Below are positions 31,413 through 42,058 of a DNA stretch of 55,897 bases, one piece after another. The DNA lies in NCBI GenBank assembly GCA_902651635.1, contig CACRSC010000016.1:112946-168842 (forward strand), written 5' to 3'. This stretch comes from Mastigamoeba balamuthi. Its lineage: Eukaryota; Evosea; Mastigamoebida; Mastigamoebidae. Made by a program: the position numbers and the translations under genes. The notes below the pieces were generated by a model that saw only the letters and a program-made list of their open reading frames with translations, was not told the origin of the DNA and made no database searches. Every line of letters begins with the position of its first letter. The stretch's first letter is position 1.

Positions 31413-34336
31413 ATGGCGGAGACGTCGGCAGCGCCGCCGAGCGCGGTGGCAGAGCCCCCGCCCGAGATGCGGGCAGACCTCCTGGCGAAGCTGCGCCGCC
31501 GCAACAAAGTGCAGGTGGACATGTTCCGCGGCCTCATACAGCAATGCGCGCCCCCAATTCAGATTCAGATTCAGATTCAGATTCAACTTCGAATTCGAAT
31601 TCGGATTCGAAATCATATTTGAATTCAGATTCAGATTAGAATTCATTTTGAATTCAGATTCGAATTCGATTGCCACACCTGATTGCCCCCCCTTGTGGCG
31701 CCGCAGACACGGAGCTGACGCAGCGGGAGGTGGCCATCAGCGAGCGCGCGGCCGTCATGGAGCGCGAGGTGGCCCTCCTCAAGCAGGAGAACGAGCAGAT
31801 GCGCAAGGGCGCCCCGCTCGCCTCCTCCTCCTCGTCGGTGCTCTCCGCGTCCCAGGCCTCGCGCTCCTCCTCGGACATCTCCCAGTGCGCCCCACGCCGC
31901 CCTCACGCCTCGCCACGTCACGATTACACATTTCCTGTTTTCTTTGTCGTTGGCGTCAGTGGACACGTCAGTGGGTCTCTTGACACGCACAGTGCGCGTC
32001 ACATCGCACCGCACGCCATGGCCTCTGATTTGTGGCCGCCACCCCTTCTTTTCTGGCGTCGACGTCACCTCTGACGTGCGCGTGTGCGCACGTGGGCGCT
32101 GCGCACAGGTACATGGCGGAGATTGCGCAGCTCAAGGAGGACCTGACGCAGACGTACAAGCGCAACTCGGAGACGTCGCGCGAGGTGCTGCAGCTCAACC
32201 AGGACATCAAGCAGCTCAACGACACGATCCAGCAGCGCGAGAAGCAGCTGCGCCCCCTTTCCACGTCACCGCCACGTCACGCACTGCCGCTGACACACCC
32301 CCGTGGGCTGCTTGCTGCTGGCAGGGTGGCGGAGCTCAAGGCCAAGGTGGCCGAGGGCGAGGCGGACAGGAAGCGGCTCGAGTCGGAGGTGTCGGACCGC
32401 GAGGTGACGCTCTCGGTGCTGCGCTCGGAGCTCAAGAGCCTCCAGCTCGAGTACGTGCGTTGCGAGGAGCAGCTCCACAACCTCGAGACCGAGAACAACA
32501 GCGTGCGCAGAACCCACTGGGTCCCGCAGTCAATTGACTCGGGCCACACACCACACATTCCGCGTGCACTGCCACGCACGCATGGGCTCTGTGCCAGCGT
32601 GGGGCTGGGCCAGTCGCGCAGCCCCCACTGAGGAGGGGGACCCAGTCATATGACGTCATAACTGTATGCGGGCGGGGGAGCAGATTGTGGACAAGTGGAT
32701 GCGGAAGGTGCAGGAGGAGGCGGACAAGCTGACCGAGACGCAGGAGCTGTTCGGCAAGCTCGAGGAGTCGAAGCAGCAGATCGCCGCCCTCACCGCCCAG
32801 CTCCGCAGCGGCCCCGCCTCGCCGGGCGGCCCGCGGCCCTCGACGGACCGCCCGCCCACGTCCACGGCCTCTGCGACCGCGGCGGGTGCGCCCGCGACCC
32901 CGGGGGCGGCGCCTGCGCAGGGGGCGGCGGCGGCGGCGACGCAGGCGATCAGCGACGTGGTGGGGGGCCTGTTCAGCTCGGTGCTGCGCAGGCCGCCGAG
33001 CAAGCTGGACGAGCAGGCGCACGAGGAGTACCTGAGCGTGCGGCTGCCGGCGGGCGTGGCGCACACGCTCGTGGGGCACACGGCCGAGGTCAACGCGCTG
33101 GCGTACAACGTCTCGGGGTCGCTGCTGCTCTCGGGGTCCAACGACAAGACCGTCAAGCTCTGGGACGCGCGCACGGGCGCCTGCAGGGCCACGTTCACGG
33201 GCGCCACGCAGGGCGTCGTCAGCGTCGCGCTCTCGATCACCGAGGACAACGTGCTCGCCTGCTCCAACGACAACGCCGCCCGCATCTGGGGCGTCGTCGG
33301 CGCCAGGCTCAAGCACACCTTCACCGGCCACGTCGGCAAGGTGCTCCGCTCCGCACGCCGCCTCCGTTGTGTGGTCCCCTGGTCCCGTTTGGACTCCGAT
33401 GCTGCGCCTCGCTTTGTCCGCTCGTAGGCAAGGCGAGCAGGATGCGTTGGCTCTGTGGCCCGCCTCAGGTCTGCCGTGTGCTGCTGCTCGCGGGTCTCCG
33501 TGGGATGGAGGAAGGGCGGCTCTCATGACTTTTATTATGTGCTGTAAAGTAGGAAGGGACTGGACTCTTTGCGGCAGTGCCAGCCAATTGATTCGGGGGG
33601 GGAGGGGCTCCTTTGTGTTACCCGACTTTGACTCGCGCGTTTCGGTTGTTCCCTGCTGTGCGCACACGGGTGTCGCGACGGGGCGCTGACGGCTGGCTGG
33701 CTGGCTGGGCGGGTGGGGGCGCAGGTGTCGTGCGGGGCGTTCCTGGACAGCGGGAACAAGGTGGTGACGGGGTCGCACGACCGGACGCTGAAGATCTGGG
33801 ACCTGTCCAAGGGCTACTGTGTCAAGACGCTGTTCTGCTTCAGCAGCTGCAACGACTGCTGCGTGGCCGCGGGCAGCACGGCGATCATCAGCGCGCACGT
33901 GGACCGCAGCGTGCGCTTCTGGGACGTGGCCTCGGGCAACTGCTACCGCGTGCTCGACAGCGTGCACGAGAACCACGTGACGTCGGTCTGCCTGAGCCCC
34001 GACGGCAAGTACGTGCTGACCAACAGCAAGGACAACATGCTCAAGCTCATCGACGTCGACACGGCCGAGACGCTGGGCACCTTTTCCCACGCCGACTACC
34101 GCAACTCGCTCAAGTACTCGCGCGCGTGCTTCAGCCCCGACGGCAGGTACGTCAGCGCCTGCTCCAACAACGGCTCGGTCTTCATCTGGAACACGTTCAC
34201 CGGCAAGCTCGAGCTCATGCTCCCCAGCCCCGCCGCCGAGGACGCGCCCCCCGCCACGGCCGGCTGCGTCGTCTGGCACCCCGTCGGCAACGAGATCGCC
34301 TCTGTCGAGCGCAACACCATCCTCCAGTGGCAGTGA
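31413..34336 (+). CDS. atg16: Autophagy protein ATG16 (WD40-repeat type)
   Basis: Six exons join in phase: 31413-31545, 31707-31884, 32109-32246, 32325-32502, 32684-33340, 33725-34336, giving 631 residues. The N-terminal segment has LRRRNKVQVDMFRGLIQQY (ATG5-binding region of the family); a long coiled coil follows (EREVALLKQENEQ; LNQDIKQLNDTIQQ; IVDKWMRKVQEEADKLTE); then a Pro/Ala linker and about seven WD40 blades from residue 330 (HTLVGHTAEVNALAYN, DKTVKLWDARTG, DRTLKIWDLSKG, VFIWNTFTG). It forms the ATG12-ATG5-ATG16 complex that directs Atg8/LC3 lipidation to autophagic membranes. Introns 1 and 3 start with GC (GCGCGC, GCTGCG): only these sites keep phase and restore the conserved IQQY and REKQVAEL junctions. 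Confidence 0.92.
31556..31672. repeat. GATTCA tandem repeat in ATG16 intron 1
   Basis: AGATTC units, some decayed to GAATTC-type words, fill most of the 161-base intron. Confidence 0.85.
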
Positions 34337-34840
34337 TGGCCTCTCCTCTCTCTCCCCCTGCCCCTGCTGGCCCGCTGTGATGGACTGCCCCCCACCCCCT
34401 GCACGGGTGTCGAAACAACTGTTAGCGGGCTGTGTGCGTCCAACGGCCCCGCTCTCTTAACTGCAACAGAATGCCTGTTGCTTGTCCTGTTGGGAGCCAC
34501 GGCGATGCGAGATCTGCAGCCACAGCGTCCTGCAGGGGCTGTTGTCTCACTGTAGCACCGATACAGCCCGAATCGAATGGCCATCAAGGGCTGTGTGCTT
34601 CCGTGTACCCCGTCGACCTTTTGGCACAGCAGAGGACGATGTTCTTAAGTCAGTACCACAACGCAATGAAGGACATGCGGGCAGGGCTGGTTGGTCCTGA
34701 CGACTGCGATATCCAACAATGAACTTGTAGTTTGTAATGGTATTGAAACACAGACGGGGCCTTGCGTCGCTTTGTGATTAAGGCAGATATCAGTTTGCAG
34801 ATTTTGATCGTGTCAGATTCATTATTTGCTATCAAGCGAT

Positions 34841-35323
34841 ATGGGCGGCAGGGCGTCCAAGATTAAGGCAGAGAACGCCCGGCTGCGCACCTTGCTATCC
34901 CTTTGTACTGAGCACGTACCCGCCATCGACGAGTACTTTGCAGGGCAGCTCGCCCACGCTCTGAAGGACTTGCACGCGGACGCGCTCGTGGCCCGCGCCG
35001 TGGATGCTGGGGTTCATAACCCCGTGCTCCGGGCGCAAATTCTCAACATGAACCTCCGGGGCCCCATGGCCGTGAGCAGACTTCAGGCGTGTCCTTGCTA
35101 TTGTTGGAGATTCGCTCTGCTGACTGCTTTGAAACTCATGCAGTTGATCGTAGACCATTACGAAGGAAACGCCAGCTCTGCATCAGCTGTGGTAATGCGC
35201 ATTTCCAGGGCACCAGGGGCCCAGGACAGAGTCGCCCACAAGCAACGGCTAGATGGCGGGACAGTTGACACCGAGCCTTCCCACACGGCATCTGCACTGA
35301 GGATCACACAACTGTTTGAGTGA
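34841..35323 (+). CDS. Small hypothetical protein with possible N-myristoylation signal
   Basis: The frame from ATG 34841 reads MGGRASKIKAENARLRTLL, a Met-Gly...Ser myristoylation pattern, followed by helical sequence (FAGQLAHALKDLHADALVARAV). It is open to the stop at 35321, but a 57-base in-frame stretch (35087-35143, GCGTGTCC...ATGCAG) looks like a short GC-AG intron. Spliced it is 141 residues, unspliced 160. No family is recognised. 34337-34840 upstream holds only the ATG16 3' flank and AT-rich sequence. Moderate confidence that it is a gene. Confidence 0.45.
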   Translation: MGGRASKIKAENARLRTLLSLCTEHVPAIDEYFAGQLAHALKDLHADALVARAVDAGVHNPVLRAQILNMNLRGPMAVSRLQACPCYCWRFALLTALKLMQLIVDHYEGNASSASAVVMRISRAPGAQDRVAHKQRLDGGTVDTEPSHTASALRITQLFE

Positions 35324-35651
35324 CCAACTGTGAAGGAGCGAGAGCCTAGGGGAGGTTGAATCCAAAATTAAAGCCAGGCAGTTGTGTTTCACACCAAGTG
35401 TTCTTTGCGTCTTGTCTGTTGCTGGCACAGAGGGCCAGTCCGTTGCTGTCGAAGAGAGGCCGCCGGCCCTCCTCAGACAGCAGAACGAAGAAACTGCATC
35501 GTCAGTGCTGCAAGCTATCTCTATTGTATTATGTCAGCCCCCTTCACAATTGTGCACCCACAAGCACCACGAGATTGACAGGTCTAGTGTAGCGTCACCT
35601 GCCGCCTGACACCAGTGCAGTACATATTTCAGGCGATCTCATGCTGGTATT

Positions 35652-35695
35652 GGGATAGGGACGCGCCCCCCCGCCATGGCCGGCTGCGTCGTCTG
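35652..35695 (+). repeat. Displaced copy of about 40 bases of ATG16 exon 6
   Basis: GACGCGCCCCCC then GCCATGGCCGGCTGCGTCGT match 34243-34283 of the ATG16 exon apart from one base insertion and one change, then similarity ends. The surrounding 35324-36223 shows no gene I can support. Confidence 0.65.
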
Positions 35696-36223
35696 ACATT
35701 CGACTGTCTGTTGCCGACGGGTGCCAAAGGTGAAGGGTGCGCACCATGCTCACCTTGTGTGCACCGAACACTGACCCTCGATCTGCATGAGAAGGCTTCC
35801 TTAAGGAAGCTCCTGACAGTCTGCTCGTGCCCGGGATCGGTTTCACAGCACGGGGTTCTTCACAGGATCGTATGCGAGAGCAACTGCTTCAAGCGCCCAT
35901 TGCAGTGAGGCCTCGTGGTGTGTGCTTTACGTGGGTACCGCGCAGTGCCCTCGGAATTTCCGATCACGTTTTCTTCGGGAATTCCATGGGTACTTTTCCT
36001 GACCTGCTTTTCAGTACTTCATAATCCCCATTCGTGATGCCTCCTTTGTTGGGGTGAGAAGTGCAAAGAAATGGCCACGAGGAAATGCAAGGAGCAAAGG
36101 ACCGTCCTGGTAGAATCGGAAACCGGTTATCTACAAGTTATAGACAGAACTTATTAGCAGTGTATCCATCAAACGTGTTTTGCTTGTCATTCATTCCATA
36201 AGGTTGTTGAAGAGATCCATGCA

Positions 36224-37399
36224 ATGTGCATGAAGCATCAGGCAATCACCGCACTATGGCTGTGGGTGACCACAGCTACATTGTGGATTCCAGCTGCGTC
36301 TCGTGAGGGGTCAACATGCATGACGGCAATTAATGTTACACATCTCCCATTCAGCCACTCATCAGTCATTGCTTCCAACGACACCCCAGCCATTCCTATC
36401 TGCTCCAATGACACACAGACATTCCGCCCAGGTGCGACCTGTTTTCACAATGACCTTTTCATTTCTTGTCTTGTCCTGCAGATCACTGTTCTTAAGTATA
36501 TATATCCTAACAAACAATTGCAGCTGTGCTCTACCATATTGCTGGGGATGGGAACTCCTATGACGCCTTGGTTTGTAATTCAGGAAATGTGGAGCTTGTT
36601 GTTAAGGAACTGAGCAACTGCACCAAGGAATTATGCATGCATATTAGCAGTAACATTTCATGTGGTGAGGGATGGCTCGTGCAATGGCTCACAGTTCCTG
36701 GTGTGGACTACGTCGTTGTTCTCTCTCTCCATACGAATGGTCCACCATTAACCTACAATCTCACAATTATGGGTACAACTATTTCATAATATAATTGTTC
36801 TGCAACCCATTGACTTCTTCAGTGTCACATGGCACAGAAGATTGTGGAAGCAATTGCGTTCAATGCTTGACACAATCAGTTTGCACATTGTGCAGAGAGG
36901 GATACATCATACAGAACAACTCATGCATTCTCTGTCAAGAAGGAATGTGGAGTGATGGTAATTCTACATGCTTTCCTTGCACGATTCCAAGTTGCACAAT
37001 GTGTACTCCAACAGGGGACTGTGCTTCATGTGCACCTGGAACTGGATTGGAGAACAGTAACAGGACTACTGGATGCCTCACATGTGGTTTCTTGAAATAC
37101 AACCCCGGAGATTATCCTACCTGCTCAAGTAAAATGTGCACTGAGGTCCTGATGTCTAATCTCTTTTTTTAGATTGTCCAATTGAACATGGATGCCTATC
37201 TTGTGATCGAATAAGTGGCTTGTGCACTTCTTGTGGTGGTGGCTTAACTCCATATGACGTTGGCTGTTTGGGTCTTGAGATATCAACTGATTCATCTTCC
37301 TCCTTGTTGGGCATAGGAAACGGTCAGAGGACAATTCTTGTGTCTACCATTGATTTAAATACCCTTTTCTTCATTCTTATTCTTGTCATAATACAATGA
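36224..37399 (+). CDS. Cys-rich surface protein: signal peptide, PPC-like domain, furin-like CXXC repeats
   Basis: Four exons join in phase: 36224-36431, 36524-36772, 36823-37128, 37173-37399 (329 residues). A signal peptide (ITALWLWVTTATLWIPAAS) is followed by a pre-peptidase-C-like domain (VLYHIAGDGNSYDALVCNSG ... TVPGVDYVVVLSL) and a series of CXXC units (NCVQC, VCTLC, SCILC, TCFPC, SCTMC, CASC, GCLTC, GCLSC, LCTSC) like furin-like repeats of protist variable surface proteins, with many N-glycosylation sites. As drawn it ends in a hydrophobic tail (LNTLFFILILVII). Alternatively a GTCAGA donor at 37322 splices to 37456 and adds NPPPCERGGIPVFPQ. It is strongly A+T-rich compared with the flanking genes, and its introns are short. 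Likely cell-surface; ligand unknown. Confidence 0.72.
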
Positions 37400-37790
37400 C
37401 AGATCAAGAAAGGCAAATTCAAATGCAGGTTTTCTTCGCTGTCTTTGCATACAGGCAATCCACCTCCCTGTGAACGAGGTGGGATACCGGTGTTTCCACA
37501 ATTCCAGTTGTATGAGCAGAATATCTGATCTCTCTGCGAGTTATGGCAGCCTCTCGCAATTTGCACAGTTTTTAGTTGCACGAGATAGATTTTCAGGTCT
37601 TGTGCAGCGTCCGAGGGTCTTTTCTGTTAGGCCTGCCTCCACGCGCCAGTGCGGGTTCTGAATTCAGGATATCTCAAGCTGGTATTGCGAAGCCTTGCGT
37701 GTGCTGTGTGGGGTAAGGAACAGTCAGAACTGAGAGGGGGATTCTCTCCCGTGTGTTGTGTTGTTGCAGGCAGCTGCTGCGTCGTCGACA

Positions 37791-39847
37791 CTACTGCAGG
37801 TACTTGCGGGCAATGTCCTCGAGGCTCTGCCGCTTGACTCGCGTCATGTGCTCCTGGAACTGCGGCGCCCGCATTGCTGCCTGCTCCGCGTTCAGCACTG
37901 CGCGTGCAGCATAGGTCAGCGGGTCAGCATCCACACAGCCCATACGACGCGTGCGCTGTGTATGTGCAGAGGCGCGTACGCTTGGTGAGCAGGAACTGCA
38001 CAAAGTGGTCGTCGCGCGCAAAGACCGCCGGGTGCGGCAACGCGGGGCCGAACGGCGGCACTCCCCTGCGGTACGCCACCGACACCGAGTACCGCTCGTC
38101 CTCTGTCGGCGACACCACGACGAACACGTCTGCGCGGGCGTGGCCACGCGTCAGAGGGCCACGCGGATGCGCAGAGAGAGGAGCGCAGCGCAGGGGGAAG
38201 GAGGGGCGTACGGTTGGACTGCGAGACAAAGCAGCAGGGGTTGAACGGCGTGTCGCCCTCCTTGAACACCACCACCACGAGGTCGTTGCCGATGTGCACC
38301 TTGCGCTTGATCTGCGCGTGGAGGGAGGAGGCACCGCGCGTGTACTGACGTCAGTGGATGACGTCTGCCCTGCGCTGGGGGGGACAGGTTGGAAGGCGTG
38401 CCTGCCGGGGGTCGTTGGGGGTGAAGGGCAGCAGCGTCGAGACGTGGAACATGATCTGTATGTCGCGGAACACGGTGTACACGCTCTCCCGCGACGGCTC
38501 TGCAGGAACGGGATACAGCGTCATGATTTCAGTGTGTGCGTCACAGGAAATATCGAGATATTCAGAATCAGGAGTCGGATGACCTGTGATGTCGAGGCCC
38601 CCGGCAAAGTGGGGCCACCCGAGCAGCGAGATGCGACCCCCGATCAGCCCGAGGAACTGCTCGAACGCGGGGCTGGCGTCACCTGGCGAGGGAAACCCCA
38701 GATTCCCGGAATCAGATATTTCCCGCGCAGAAGATGCGCGAATCGCACAGTTGGAGAGCATATCCGACTCGCCCGTCTGGCCGGCCTTTGCGTAGACGAC
38801 GCCGAACTTGGCGCAGTCGGTCGTCTCGCTCTCCTCGAGGCGGATGAGGTCTGCCACGATGTCCTCCGTCTTGACGCGCCGCAGGCGGGCCTCTGCCAGC
38901 ACGGGGTCTGCGATCTCGGCGGTCTGCGAGAGGATCCTCGCCCTGGGCTTCTGCCCGCGCAGCCTCACCGGCTCGAGCGGCAGCACTCTGTTCCCCTGCA
39001 CACGGCCCAGATTTCAGGATTCCAGGATTCCGCAGCAGAATCACCGAGAAATATCATCGGAATCCAGATATCAAGAGGGAGATATGGTGGCGCACGTCTT
39101 TGGTGCGGATGAGCACCCGGAAGCTGTTCTCCTCGTCGGGCTCGGCGCACACCGAGACGACCACCGGCGTGTCCGCCGTCCTCCCGACGTAGTTGCAGTG
39201 CTCTGCCCGCGTCAGCGATGACGCAACCCCGCGGGCGAAGTGACATCAGCGGCCAAGGAAAAGAGGCGGAAAAGAAGCAGAATTCGGAAGAAGAAACAGA
39301 AATAGAAGCAGAAATAGAAGCAGAAAGAGAAGAAGAAACAAAGTGTGGGGGCGCAACTGTGCGTGGAGATCTGCTCGGCGTAGAGGGGCCTGTAGGCCTC
39401 CTCGCGCTCGAGGGCGAAGGAGGCTGCCTCGTCGGGGGTCAGGAGCCTGCCGTGCTCGACGAGGAAGTCGCTCTGCGAGCGCGTGTCGACGAGGAGCCCC
39501 GGGGGCAGCAGCAGCCGCTCGCGCTCCCTGCACAGCTCCTCCACCCGCGCCCGCAGCTCCGCCACCTCCTTCCGCAGCTCGGCAGCCCGCGCCTCGGCCT
39601 CGGCCCTCGCCTTGGCCTCTGCGTGGCACTTGTCCTCGGCCCGCTTGGCCCTCGCGTGCATGTCCGCCGCTGACAAAGTCGCATCAGTTGCTCTGCCGCC
39701 CGCAAAATCAATTGAATTCGGGTTGGGACCGGACCCTTGCGGCGCAGGTGGTCGCTCTTGGCCACGGCGCGCTCCTTGGCGGCCCTCTGGGCCTCGACCT
39801 CCTGGCGCAGCACGTCGAGCACGGCGGCAGGCACGGCGGGCCTGTGC

Positions 39848-39878
<31 letters not shown>

Positions 39879-40485
39879 CCTGCTGCTGGTGCTGGTGCTG
39901 GTGCTGCCCCTGCAGCTCTGCCCCGCCACTCGTCAGGCCGTACCACGTCATCCTGACGCCGGCGGACCTGCTGCGTGGCCTGCGGCTCTCGTCCTCCCTC
40001 CTGTGCTGCTGCTTCTGGCCCTCGTGCTGCTGGCTCTGCTGCCTCTGCGGGCCACCAGCAGCAGCACCGGCAGCAGCAGCAGGAGCAACAGCGGGAGCCC
40101 TGGCAGAGGGGGCAGAGGGCATCGGAGGAGCGGCCAGCGGTGCAGCGGCAGCGGCGGAGCAGACGAGGGCGCGCCTGCCCGACGACGGGGCGCCCACGAG
40201 CACCGAGCGGTGCCTGCGCGGCCTCCCCGCCTCGGCCTCGCGCGGGGCCGCGGGCAGCAGGGGCCCCAGTGCGCCCAGGGCCGCGAGGGGCCCAGCCAGG
40301 GGGCCCACCAGGGGGCTGAGGGCCACAGCCGTCGCTGCTGCCGCTGTCGCTGTGCTGCTGCGGTCGAGCTGCTGCCAGAACAGGCGCGCCGCTGCCCCCG
40401 TCGGCGACGCCCCGTCGCTGCTGCTGCTGCCGCTGCTGCCGGGCGCCCGCAGCAGCCCCGTGGGGGACGGCGGCAGCGACGACAT
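37791..40485 (-). CDS. Rap GTPase-activating protein with low-complexity N-terminus and coiled coil
   Basis: Nine exons join in phase: 40485-39735, 39669-39358, 39202-39096, 38995-38749, 38682-38584, 38499-38402, 38311-38212, 38129-37980, 37897-37791; 656 residues. Residues 1-250 are Ala/Ser/Gln/His-rich; 251-330 form a coiled coil (EAKARAEAEARAAELRKEV). The RapGAP domain covers about 440-625: CAKFGVVYAKAGQTGE, FEQFLGLIGG, IMFHVSTLLPFTPND, KVHIGNDLVVVVF, HVFVVVSP, FVQFLLTK. HIGND carries the catalytic Asn thumb (about residue 547). It should switch off Rap-type GTPases, which control adhesion and polarity in amoebae. Intron 6 has a GC donor (GCACGC at 38401), the only choice that keeps PNDPRQIKRKVHIGND. 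It is convergent with the surface-protein gene; 37400-37790 holds no separate gene. Confidence 0.9.
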
Positions 40486-40931
40486 CTCTGCGGGCGGTGG
40501 GCGATGCGTGTGCGTGCGATGTGTGCGTGGGGCGCAGATAATGCACGCGCTGATTCGCGTATCTTCTCTCTCTCTCTCTCGCCCAGAGTGGATTTCGTTT
40601 CCTCCGATGGGTTTTTTTCGCATTTGGAACCTGCTGGAGGGTGCAGTCGGTTACCGTTAGTGCCGCAACGAGGAGCAGGGAGGGCCAGGGGTCTTCCCAC
40701 TCAACTCCGAGGAGTGCGCTGTTAGTGTGGATGTCGGGGAGTGCATCCCCCCTGGCGACCGTGTGGGCGAGTGCGAGAGCGAGTGTGTGTGTGGGCCTGC
40801 CAGTGTGCCAGCCAAGGCTCACCGTTGGTGAACAACACCCAACATGGGAGAATGTTCAACAAATCCACTGCATTGTTCTGCGATGTTCGGGCCCGACGCC
40901 TCGGCCCTCGAACACACCGAAAGACAACACC

Positions 40932-41598
40932 TCACAGACCTCTGCTTCCTTCCAGACACCCCTGCGAGAGTTCCCTCTCAAGCTCAGACCGCGTGCCACT
41001 CCAGCAGCGGCGCTGCCAGCGCAGCCACCGCCCAGAGCGCAGCCCCCGAGCCCTCGTCGTCGTCGTCGCCCGTGTCCGCGTCGTCGAGCCGTCGGGGCCG
41101 GGGCTTCCGGAGGCGCAGGGGCCGCTGGCGCAGGCGAGGCGGGTCTTGCACTTGGCCTTGTGGGCCCCGTCGCACGAGAGCTCCAGGGCGGCCCCCGTGG
41201 CCTTGCCCTTGCACTTGACCGGGCCCCCGGCCAGCTTGACCGCCGAGCCCGAGACGGAACCGCTGAGGGTGGCGTAGGAGGCCCCGCTGGGCACGGCCTT
41301 GAGCGACCTCGTGATAGACGTCGTACGAGGGCGCGATGGTCCCGGCGCCGTCGAGCCCTTGCACTTGGTCCTCTGCGAGGCGTACCTGCCGCTCGGCTGC
41401 ACTGAGAGCTCAGAGGAGAGACGGGTCTCGTGAGGAGGTGGTGTTCTGGGATGGGGACCTTTCCCAACCTATGGGGGGAGGCACGGGGGACACCGAGGGA
41501 GGGAGCATACGGGAGCTGCTGACGCTGCCCGAGACAGACACAAGGGCCATCGCCGAGAGCACTGCAAGCACGACTATCGAGCGGAAGCCCCAAGCCAT
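40932..41598 (-). pseudogene. GPI-type secreted protein family member with shifted frames
   Basis: Exon 1 41598-41511 is a signal peptide (IVVLAVLSAMALVSVSG), the same 88-base length and phase 1 as copy 1; exon 2 begins at 41401 with SGRYASQRTKCKG and carries LSGSVSGSAVKLAGG, VKCKGKATGAALELSC and KCKTRLACASGPC. The frame is open to 40932, but two segments fit the family only in another frame: IAPSYDVYHEV (matching APRYSVVQ of copy 1) and the tail EGSGAALWAVAALAAPLL, which is the expected GPI signal and ends at 40984. So two compensating shifts and one uncompensated shift are implied: a decaying gene or base-call errors. 40486-40931 has no gene. Confidence 0.6.
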
Positions 41599-41691
41599 TT
41601 GACATCAAACTGGAGGTAGAGGAGGTCTGGTGTTCGATGTTCTCACAACAACGACAATTCCGAACTTGCAATATCGACTAGTACCGCTTCA

Positions 41692-41697
41692 TGACGT
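41692..41697 (-). promoter_or_regulatory. ACGTCA box upstream of the GPI-type gene at 41598
   Basis: TGACGT on the + strand, 94 bases upstream of the ATG on the minus strand. The rest of 41698-42058 shows nothing supportable. Confidence 0.4.
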
Positions 41698-42058
41698 GGG
41701 AGATATGTCCGTTTCGTCAGTCCGGCTCTGCTGGGGTGAAGAACACATCTGAAAGTAAAGGAAGTTTCTGGGTGATTGGCTCTCTGCACTAAATGATGAG
41801 CACTTCCTGCGGCGAAGCGTACGGGGGCTGCTGCCGACAGCGGCGCTTTCCTTCGAGCGGATGTGGCGACTTGCATCTGGAACACGAATCATGAGCCCTT
41901 TTCTGAGGTCAACAGCACGTGGCACGACTCGCCTGAGTCGATGTCCGAGAGTGGATGAGCGACTGAATAGATAACGATTTCATCTTTGATTTGTTAAGAC
42001 TACAAGTAATTTATCGTTTATCTGCAATTTGCATCGCGTCACGCAGAGGGCGAGCATC

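Noticed and set aside
39212-40822. 536-codon minus-strand frame overlapping the RapGAP N-terminus
   Set aside because: It runs through two RapGAP introns and loses the coiled-coil pattern in part; the spliced RapGAP frame explains the region.
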